From: Chondrosia reniformis
Taxonomy: Eukaryota > Porifera > Demospongiae > Chondrillida > Chondrillidae
Length of the DNA stretch: 64,000 nucleotides
NCBI GenBank assembly: GCA_947172415.1
Contig: OX359190.1
Location: 3,596,001 to 3,660,000, forward strand
Direction of reading: 5' to 3'
Shown here: one piece after another, positions 54,535 to 64,000 of the stretch
Layout of the letters: each line of letters opens with the position of its first letter
How positions within the stretch are numbered: position 1 is the stretch's first letter
Notes under the pieces: model-generated
Database searches by the model: none
What the model was told of the DNA's origin: nothing
The model's input: the letters and a program-made list of their open reading frames with translations, nothing else
Made by a program: the position numbers and the translations under genes

Positions 54535-54816
54535 CTGCTGTTTGTTTACAGACATCGATCAAAGGCCAAATCGTCTTTATATAATTATAACTTAATGTAT
54601 AGGCAGTGCGTATATAATATAGGAGGTCTCTTACATATGTATATAACCGTTATTGCATAGTAATATATAATCAATAAACTCACTAGAAATGATGTTTGAC
54701 GTCCACGCTGGTAGAACATGTGCAAATCACACATAATAAGGGGCGTTTGGTGGTTTTATATAAAAGAATTTTGTTTATATATGGGTGTCCCACAATTAAA
54801 TGTGTTGGTTGGTCAT

Positions 54817-57800
54817 GCGCAAGGTACGTGACTTGATCGATCATTCGTTTTGATGAATAAAATTATTAAAGTATAGACTTGTATCTCTTTTGTTTCTTGG
54901 GAGATAGGTTTTACTAGAAACAACTTGCTGAAGAATGAAATCTCCAAATCAACTGTCAAAAGAGGATACGTATTTAATGCCATCATAATTACCTCGTTAC
55001 ATCAGCGTGACACCAGCCAAAGGAAGAAATTTCATGATGGCTGATATTACAGTGAAACTTTAATGACATGTTCACAAAAGGTAAACTAATTTTCACCGTG
55101 TATACTTATGATAGCTGGTGCGTTATCAACATGTACAGGTGTTTGTGAAAAAAAATAGCCCATATCTCATGAACTAAGTATTCTTTCAAAGTATACGCGG
55201 TGAAGAGTTAGATTTTAATGTTAAGCGTATATTGGGACTAGTATTAAGATTTTAACCAACATCAAGATTCAACTGAAAATGGTCGACTGAATAATCAATT
55301 TTTCAATCTATAAATCACTAATAAAAACAAAATCATAAATTATAAGAGTTCTAATTCTTGTTTAAATCTTCTCATTTGATGCTTGTTGTAAAATAAAGTG
55401 AGGAATCATGAATTAATTAATTAGGCTTAATTTTTAGCCGCCACTTTGTTTATGGCTGCTATGTGCTCATGTCCTACCTGTGCACCAAGGGAGTCATAGA
55501 TAGCTGTAGTGTTGAATAACTCTGTTATAAGTAAAAACCACTTTTAGACGTTCATCGTTGTGGTGTAGGTTGTTATAGTGATGTCGATATAATTGGCACC
55601 GCCAAATGCTCACTTAAAACACCAAATTTCAGCCGTTATAGCAAAATTTGGCTGTTGGACAAGATTCCAGCTGTTTGATAAAATTTCAGACGCTTGCAAA
55701 TGGGACAATGGATACCATGGAATTAGTGAGTTTCATTGCTTGTATGATATACCTTTCAATAAAGATTGACGGACTTACTCGGCCCTGTTTTAGCAAAGCC
55801 TAAACTATGCAACCCGTAGGTGTACCTAAACTAAACAAAGTAAACTTGATAAGCAAGAACTTTGACATTACACCCACCATCTTGTCCCTCCCCCTTTCAA
55901 GAACTACTCCCACCACCTCCACCGCCCCACACTCTCATCCAGTTTCCCGCCTTCAAACCAAAAAGAAGCCAGACAAGAAAGGGTGGACATGTAAAACGTA
56001 AGATATGTCTTAACCAGTTTTTTATGCATGTTATTTTAATCTATTTTCCATGTGTAGATGCAGGTTCTACAATGTTTCTTTCAGGGGAAGATGCAAAAGA
56101 TGCAATTCCCCAAAAGCAATGTGGGAACACGGGGGAAGGGTTCAATGGTAAACAACATGCACTTAAATGAATCATATATGTAAATTAAAAATTAGTAATT
56201 GTTCTCTTTTTCCTTTAGACATTTTATTCAATAAATGTTTCAAAATGAGGGAACATTGTTTTCACTAGCTATTAACATATATATGTATTGTTTATGTAAT
56301 TAATTATTATTCACGAATTAACCTGATTTGGGAAAATGCTCGAGTTTGTGAGGAAAATTTTCAAGATGAAATATTTTCATGGTGTAAACCCAATCGCATG
56401 CACAGGCGCAAGGTACGCGACTTGATCGATCATTTGTTTTGATGAATAAAATTATTAAAGTATAGACTTGTTGTATCTAACCTAACAATGAAATCTCCAA
56501 ATCGACTGTCAAAAGAGGTTACATATTTAATGACGTCAAAATTACCTCGTTACATCAGCGTGACACCAGCCAGAGGAAGAAATTTTATGATGGCTGATAT
56601 TACAGTGAAACTTTAATGACATGTTCAAAAAGGTAAACTAATTTTCACCGGTATACTTTTGATAGCTAGTCCGTTATCAACATGTACAGGCATTTGTGTA
56701 AAATTCCATTTTTAAAAAAATAGCACAGATCTTATGAACTGGTATTCTTTCAAAAGTATACGCGGTGAAGAAGTAGATTTTAATGTTAAGCGTATTTTGA
56801 GACGTATTAAGACTTAGCGTATTAAGACTTTTAACCAACATCTGAGCGTATTAAGACTTTTAACCAACATCAAGATTAAACTGAAGTATTTTTTAGTATG
56901 GCCGACTGAATAATTTATTTTTCGATCTATAAATCACTAATAAAAACAAAATCATAAATTATAAGAGTTCTAATTCTTGTTTAAGTCTTCTCATTTGATG
57001 TTTTGTTGTAAAATAAAGTGAGGAATTATGAATTAATTAAATAGGCTTAATTTCTAGCCGCCACTTTGTTTATGGCTGCTATGTGCTCATGTCCTACCTG
57101 TGCACCAAGGGAGTCATAGATAGCTGTAGTGTTGAATAACTCTGTTATAAGTAAAAACCACTTTTAGACATTCATCGTTTTAGTGTAGGTTCGTATAATG
57201 ATGTCGATATAATTAGCACCGCCAAATGCTCACTTAAAACACCAAATTTCAGCCGTTATAGCAAAATTTGGCTGTTGGACAAGATTTCAGCTGTTTGATA
57301 AAATTTCAGACGCTTGCAAACAGGACAATGGATACCATGGAATTAGTGAGTGTCATTCCTTGTACGACATACCTTTCAATTAAGATTGGCGGACTTACTA
57401 GGCCCTGTTTTAGCGAAGCCTAAGCTATGCAACCCAATTTTTCTCTTTTTTCCTTTAGACATTTCATTCAATAAATGTTTCAAAATGAGAGAGTATTGTT
57501 TTCACTAGCTCCTTATATATATATAGTGTTTATGTAATTAATTATTATTCACGAATTAACCTAATTTGGGAAAATGCTCGAGTTCAGGCGCAAGGTATGT
57601 GACTTGATCGATCATTTGTTTTGATGAATAAAATTATTAAAGTATAGACTTGTTGTATCTAACCTAACAATAAAATCTCCAAATAACCTGTCAGAAGAGG
57701 ATACGTATTTAATGACGTCAAAATTACCTCGTTACATCAGCGTGACACCAGCCAGAGGAAGAAATTTTATGATGGCTGATATTACAGTGAAACTTTAATG

Positions 57801-59700
57801 ACATGTTCACAAAAGGTAAGCTAATTTTCACCGTGAATACTTTTGATAGCTGGTCCGTTATCAACATGTACAGGCGTTTGTGTAAAATTCCTTTTTTTTT
57901 AAAAAAATAGCGCACATCTCATGAATTAAGTATTCTTTCAAAAGTATACACGGTGAAGAGTTAGATTTTAATGTTAAGCGTATTTTGAGACTAGTATTAA
58001 TACTTTCAACCTACATCAAGATGTCCACATTTTCAACTGAAGCATTTTTTCGTATGGCCTACTGAATAATTTATTTTTCCATCTATAAATCACTAATAAA
58101 AACAAAATCATAAATTATAAGAGTTCTAATTCTTGTTTAAATCTTCTCATTTGATGTTTGCTGTAAAACAAAGTGAGGAATTATGAAATAATTAATTTGA
58201 CTTACATTTTAGCCGCCACTTTGTTTACTGCTGCTATATGCACATGTCCTACCTGTGAACCAAGGGAGTCATAGACTCTGTTATAAGTAAAAACTACTTT
58301 TAGACGTTCATCGTGTAGTGTAGGTTGTTATAGTGATGTCGATATAATTGGCACCGCCAAATGCTCACTTAAAACACCAAATTACAGCCGTTATAGCAAA
58401 ATTTGGCTGTTGGACAAGATTCCAGCTGTTTGGTAAAATTTTAGACGCTTACAAACAGAACAATGGATACCATGGAATTAGTGAGTTTCATTGCTTGTAC
58501 GATATACCTTTCAATAAAGATTAGCGGACTTACTCGGCCCTGTTTTAGCAAAGCCTAAACTATGCAACCCGTAGGTATTCCTAAACTAAACAAAGTAAAC
58601 TTGATAAGCAAGTGATTATCAACTTTATTTTATTAATTGGTTAGAATTTTAACGAAAGGAAGTGTATAATATGTATATGAATTTATTGAAGATTAATGCA
58701 ATCAAACGAAAGAAGGTCACCTTCGTAGTGTGGCACAGGCCCATGATTTGTTCTTCTCTACTTATGTTCTGTCCTGACAAAGCCTTAATCAGTGCACAAA
58801 AGGTGCATTCTTTTTCTCTTAACCGTCCATATTGGACACTGTAAGAAATGTGTCCATATACCCTAGCTGTCGGTAAGCCTATAAACCGGTTCAGAGGTAC
58901 TGTAGTTTCCATAGTATTGGTATACTGTTACAGTTATGTAAATATTGTTTAGATATCGTATTCTATTTTAAATATATTATAGGATGAATTGCCCTTGTTG
59001 GAAGACAACACAAATCCATCCCTCTACACAGCATTAACCCACCACCCCCACCCAACATTTCCAAAACCACCTCCACCAATCCACCACCCCCACCATACAT
59101 TACCCCTTTCACCCTCACAAACCCACCACCCTCATCCAACATTGCTCCCACCATCTTGTGCCTCCCCCTTCCAAGAACTACTCCCACCACCTCCACCGCC
59201 CCACACTCTCATCCAGTTCCCCGCCTTCTAACCAAAAAGAAGCCAGACAAGAAAGGGTGGACATGTAAAACGTAAGATTTGTCTTAACCAGTTTTTTATG
59301 CATGTTATTATAATCTATTTTCCATGTGTAGATGCAGGTTCTACAATTTTTCTTTCAGGGGGAGATGCAAAAGATGCAACTTCCCAAAAGCAAGGTGGGA
59401 ACACGGGGAAGGGTTCAATGGTAAACAAAATGCACTTAAATGTGTCATATGTGAAAATGTAAAATTAGTAAATTAGTAATTGTTCTCTTTTTCCTTTAGA
59501 CATTTCATTCAATAAATGTTTCAAAACGAGAGAACATTGTTTTCACTAGCTATAAACATATAAATATATTGTTTATGTAATTAATTATTATTCACGAATT
59601 AACCTGATTTGGGAAAATGCTCGAGTTTGTGTGAAAACGTTTCATGATGAAATATTTTCATGGTGTAAACCCAATCGCATGCACTTCTTGATAGGAACGA
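54817..59700. repeat. Tandem array of three non-coding units (about 1.2-2.1 kb)
   Basis: Units begin with gcgcaaggtacgtgacttga or a close variant at about 54818, 56406 and 57588. Each contains gtgacaccagcca, cgccactttgtttat-type text, ggcaccgccaaatgctcact, and gataccatggaattagtgag. Unit 2 lacks the block from cccgtaggt to the ctttttcctttagac segment. Units 1 and 3 keep it, including a Pro/His-rich stretch (55870-55990, 59000-59270). No convincing gene. The array lies between the two Helitron-2 copies and may be part of a larger composite element. Confidence 0.75.
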
Positions 59701-60208
59701 ACAATTGAATGAGTGGTTTGGGCCAAATATGAAAACATTTTAAACAATGAAAATTTCCCCTTTTAGGTGGCCATTTTAAAATTGCGTATAACTCTGAAAA
59801 TGGTCAGTAAACTTTGCATGTATCCGTTAAGACTTGCGTAATCTATATACCTACAATATATATTTGCTTCTTTTATAATATAGTTATACTATGGTTTAAA
59901 CCTATAATATTTTAGACAAAGATTCTAATGTATAAGCGATATGGATACATATAAATTTCCAAGTTATCGTACGATTTTTAAACGCTGCGGCGGGTAAGGG
60001 TAAGAATTTTGAGCCAATATAATGGTCATCGGCGGGTAATAGGTTAACTCCAAAAGAAGAATTAAGAAAGATGCATATTCCCTACAATCTTTTGCAAGCC
60101 ATGGTAATAATTTAAATGACGGACAATCAGTAATCTGACCAGCCAAAATAGGCTTAGTAGTCATAAAAATTGGTGGGGGTGATTACATTAAGTTGTGAAT
60201 AAAAGGGA
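59701..60208. other. Junction region before Helitron-2 copy 2
   Basis: No coding match recognised. Two cggcgggtaa strings occur at about 59989 and 60033. The homology to copy 1 begins abruptly at 60209. Confidence 0.5.
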
Positions 60209-62147
60209 ATGGACCCAGCATGCCTTGATGATGACAATCTGAGCTCAACAGATGAAGAACATATGCTTATAAATGACAATAATGACAACATTGGAGCGAT
60301 GAGTAGACACTCCCTTACTGATAGGGAATTTAGGCAACTCATTGCAAGTTTGAATACAAAGCAGCGTATTCCATTTGACATTGTTGTGCACTACACTCGT
60401 GAGTTACACAAACACAGAATGAAAATACGCCACGAACCTCCAGAACCATTTCATCTGTTTGTGACAGGTGGAGCAGGCACTGGAAAATCAAATGTAATTA
60501 GGGCTTATAAAGAGCATATGTAAAGTTCTATGTCAGGAAGTCAAGAGATGCATGCCTGTATGTTGATGGCACCGACCGGGGTTGCAGCCTTCAACGTTGG
60601 ATGCCTCACAATCCATAGAACATTGCGGCTACAGGTGGAGCATGGCAGAACTGCTCATCAATTGCAGCTGAATGCCCTAGCCCTGCATGGCTTGAGGAAT
60701 CTGTGGCAAGGAGTGCACACCATCATCATTGATGAATTCAGTATGGTGTCTTACCAGATACTGAAGTCAGTTGACAGTTGACTGTGTGAGATTTATGGCA
60801 ATGATGACATTTTTGGTGGCTTGAATGTCATTGCAGTGGGTGACTTGTACCAGCTATCTCCAGTGAACGGTAGTTCTATATTCAGTCAGAAACCTGGACG
60901 CTCATCGGGGCGACTGGCTTCACACTTTTAGGAGGGATTTCTTCAAGGTGATTGAACTGGAAGTGAACATGCATCAGCAGAATGATGCTTCATTCTCAGA
61001 GATACTTAATCGGATCAGGACGGGCGTGCACATCAATGAAGATGTGAAAGTTCTGCAACCACGTTTGGTTTCAGGTGGGACTGTGGATTTGCTGGCTTCC
61101 CCATTTGATACAGCTCTGACATTGTATCCTCGTACAATAGATGTCGAGGGGTACAATGAAATGAAGATAAAAAGTCTGGCAAAGAGCAGTCAAATCTATA
61201 GTATTGATGCAGAGTATGCAATATTAGAGAGTCGAGGGCAAATTTATGCCAATATTAAATACAATGAGGTTCCCGAACGTCTCATTCCACAAGATGATAA
61301 AGACTGTGCTGCACTGCCCCGTATACTGAAGGTAGCAGTTGGTGCTAAAGTAATGTTGCGACGAAGCATTAACTGTGGTGATGGTTTGGTGAATGGTGCC
61401 AGAGGAACAATTGTAGGCTTCAAGTGGTCGAGAAATCCAAGGCACTAGAGTATACCTGGTGCATTACCCACAGAGGTATATGTGACATTCTTAGATCCCA
61501 ATGTGGGGAAATTGTCAAAGGTACCAGTTGTCTCGGAGCAACAGGATGTTGTACCAATTCAGCCTATTTATGCACGTTTCTACGGAAAGGAAGGTACACT
61601 CCTGCAGAGAACACAGATTCCCTTGATTCTGTGCTGGGCAGCAACTGTTCCAAAGGTGCAAGGATTGTCTCTTGATGCAGCAGTCATGGATTTAGGGAAG
61701 GATGTACTTGAATCTGGAATGGCCTATGTAGCTCTAAGTCGTTTGCGCACACTGAATGGATTGGCCCTGCTGAACTTTCAGCCAAAGAAGATGACAGCAA
61801 ACAAGAGAGTCCATGAGGAAATGGGAAGGCTATGAAAAGTCTCTGTTCATAGTGGTGAGGAATCAGAAAAAGAGGAGCTAATATCAGGTCATTTTGTCCA
61901 AAATTGTAGTCAAAATGAGGAGATATCAAGTGCTGCATTAAAGGGTAGTAGTGCTTTGTTGCACAATGACAAGTGCATGTCACAATCTTATGTTAAGATT
62001 GGGGATAAAGGGACACATGGCAAGGAGCATACATCGGAACCATTGGTGGTTGGCAGTCATTCTGTGCATTCAGACATCCCAATTACTTATGTTGACACAC
62101 TGGTGTTGTCACTGAAAACAACAATTGAAGCTATATATAGTGACTAG
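60209..62147 (+). pseudogene. Helitron-2 copy 2, helicase, 5'-truncated
   Basis: It starts at the position matching 50667 of copy 1 and follows it at roughly 97-98 percent identity. Walker A is FVTGGAGTGKSNVI. It shares the stops TAA (60521-60523), TGA (60779-60781) and TAG (61446-61448) with copy 1. It adds its own one-base insertion near 60930 (cttttaggagg) and a TGA at 61833-61835. The Rep and N-terminal regions are absent. Not functional. Confidence 0.9.
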
Positions 62148-62919
62148 TAACACTTTGAATAGTGAGTCAATAGTAAGGTGGTCAAAGTGTCATCACAGTC
62201 AATTACAGACTATTCTTAGATTGGTGAATCGTCCTTCCCGGGCAACTTCCAGTAATATGCATCATCAAGTGGATGTTGCAGTAAAAGACAAAGTCTTTCC
62301 AGCCTTTACGTCACAGTACATGCCAGCTTACACTAAAATAGGTGGAAATTGTATGCTATCTTTGGCCCTTTGTGGAACAGAGCACTACATGTGCCACTTG
62401 AGATTGGTGACCGCTTATAGCCTCATTGTGCATCAACAACATATGCTAAAAGTCATTCAGCCAACTGCTAGGATACTTCTACCATTGCAGAAACAAGATG
62501 CTGCTTCAGTTGCTAAAGCAGCAGAAGTACAGTGGCTGGAACTACTTCGCAGTTCTATCTCTGACAAGTCATGGGGAAACCAATTTCATCTGCATGCACT
62601 GGCAATGACTTTGGAAAGGTCCATTTGGTTGTATGCTGTGATGCACAGCAGATGCCTTCAAGATGGGGGAAAGCAGCTCCAACCAATTAAGCAGGATATA
62701 ACACCTACTGAATTGCAAGATCTGTTTGAAATGGGAGACAAGAGGTTGAATAACAGTATTTGCTATCTCTCTGATGCAGTCCCAGAAGAGCATGTTCCAT
62801 TTATAGGATTTCTGGATTCCTCTCATTTCACTGCCATTCTTCCAATGGTGTCTGCAAAATGTTCCTTAGGGTTTGCTCCATTTACCACCTTCATGTCACA
62901 GTGGGCTCCTGAAGAGTGA
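62125..62919 (+). pseudogene. Helitron-2 copy 2, OTU-like region
   Basis: The same 264-codon frame as 52582-53376 with few substitutions (for example RGGNC becomes IGGNC, so the Cys is kept). The frame is uninterrupted in both copies, although the helicase in front of it is broken in both. Confidence 0.65.
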
Positions 62920-64000
62920 TAAATACAAATGTGCTAACTACCATCATCGGTAGCAGTGTTTGGGTATCATTTCAAGTGCATGGTAGAATGCAGTGACTGC
63001 AAAGGCTGATGTGGTGATGTCAAGTTATATAGAATTTACTATTTGAGGCTACTTTCAACGCACAGAAGTTTACTTTTACTTTACCTATAATGTATTTTCT
63101 AAGTCTTTATAAAGTGTATACATCAACAATGTATTTTGACTATCAGTGACACTCTACAGCCATACAGGGTGTTAGTATATATGTGCTTTGAAATTTTGAA
63201 TGTTTTCTTTGATGTGTGGTTGGTAGTGTCACAGTTAGTATCCTCTTTTATGCTTTTCTAAGAAGCAAGGATGCATGGAACAGGTAATTTAAAAGCTTTC
63301 TGGTAAGTCAACAATTTCAATTTCTTGAATTGTATAGCTCATTTGGCTTTCACTTACAAAGTACATTGCCAATTTCTAATTGTTCTCACGTCAATGCAGG
63401 TCACTCCTTATCTTCACACTAGACTTTTGTGAGGGAAAATAATATTATAGAAGATCGTAAATCTGCATCGGGTAGATATGAGGAGTGAGCAAGCATTTCA
63501 TTTGAAACTCTTATAAGTAGGTGTACATATAACATGATTGCTAAATCACTCATTCACACAATTGCGAAGTGCTGTTAATATGTAAGTGTACTCCTTTCCT
63601 TCAGGTTTCCACATATTCTTTCAAACGAATTAATGCATTTCTGAGAAGCACTGGATAGAAATGTTTGGAACCAAAGAAAGAAACCATACCCATGCCATAT
63701 TTGTCAAATCGCATTTATTGTACTATTAACTTACAAGTCATTTTAGTGCATACTTCATAGAAGTGTTTAATACAGTATACCAGCTGCTGTTTGTTTAGAG
63801 ACAGCGATCAAAGGCCAAATCGCCTTTATATAATTATAAGTTAATGCATAGGCACTGCGTATATAATATAGGAGATCTCCTACTTATGTATATAACCGTT
63901 ATTGCATAGTAAAATATAATCAATAAACTCACTAGAAATGATGTTTGACGTCCTCACAGTTAGAACATGTGCAAATCACACATAAAAAGGGGCGTTTGGT
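62920..64000 (+). other. 3' non-coding part of Helitron-2, copy 2, running off the window
   Basis: It matches 53377-54760 of copy 1 apart from the missing 100-bp block and the missing 207-bp insertion. The duplication continues beyond the right edge, so its end cannot be placed. Confidence 0.8.

Noticed and set aside
58989-59231. Pro/His-rich open frame
   Set aside because: Low-complexity CCACC-type sequence. The equivalent unit at 55870-55990 has a different frame and no conserved protein.

Overview
This window looks like demosponge genomic DNA, most likely Amphimedon or a close relative. The reasons are AT-rich DNA, compact spliced genes, a sponge short-chain-collagen-type domain, Cys-rich secreted proteins and dense decayed mobile elements. 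Identifications come from reading translated sequence and splice sites by eye; no database search was run.

Left part (1-27.4 kb). A decayed Ty3/gypsy retrotransposon (1-4345) abuts a decayed Helitron (about 4540-5790). Next comes the minus-strand gene for CDK5RAP3 (C53/LZAP), the UFMylation/ER-phagy adaptor. Eleven exons with matching phases run from an ATG at 27359 down to 6140. The last C-terminal exon(s) are not in the window. The 13.3-kb intron 6 (8554-21833) holds four intronless genes for Cys-rich secreted or membrane-anchored proteins: two on plus (11062-11781, 12333-13349) and two on minus (13821-16514, 19721-20947). They share a module of the form CPxxPxAxC(x4)CxxCxAxFF. One of them carries three nearly identical 255-residue repeats.

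Middle (27.4-43.6 kb). A mitochondrial-clan cytochrome P450 (27534-29102) starts 174 bp from CDK5RAP3, head to head. Beyond it lie non-LTR, gypsy and Penelope-like fragments. These include a short Penelope-type insertion with a 12-bp target duplication and an apparent empty paralogous site. A small four-exon minus gene encodes 106 residues that I cannot name. Then follow a two-exon secreted protein with a short-chain-collagen C-terminal-type domain, a minus-strand Gly-X-Y collagen pseudogene, and a kelch-repeat gene with an in-frame stop.

Right part (43.6-64 kb). This is mobile DNA built around a second, different Helitron family (N-terminal region resembling DUF6570, HUH Rep, PIF1-type helicase, OTU-like domain). 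Its first reading frame contains a 2A-type recoding motif ending GDVELNPGP, next to a 21-bp minisatellite. The Rep frame is interrupted by a 744-bp insert whose ends form a perfect in-phase GT-AG intron and which contains a long hairpin. A second, 5'-truncated copy of the helicase/OTU half (60209-62919) shares three stop codons with the first. Between the two copies lies an array of about 1.2-2 kb non-coding units.

The most unusual points are the 2A motif at the head of a Helitron-type reading frame, the intron-like insert in the same element, the gene cluster inside a CDK5RAP3 intron, and the hammerhead-like cores attached to Penelope-type remnants.
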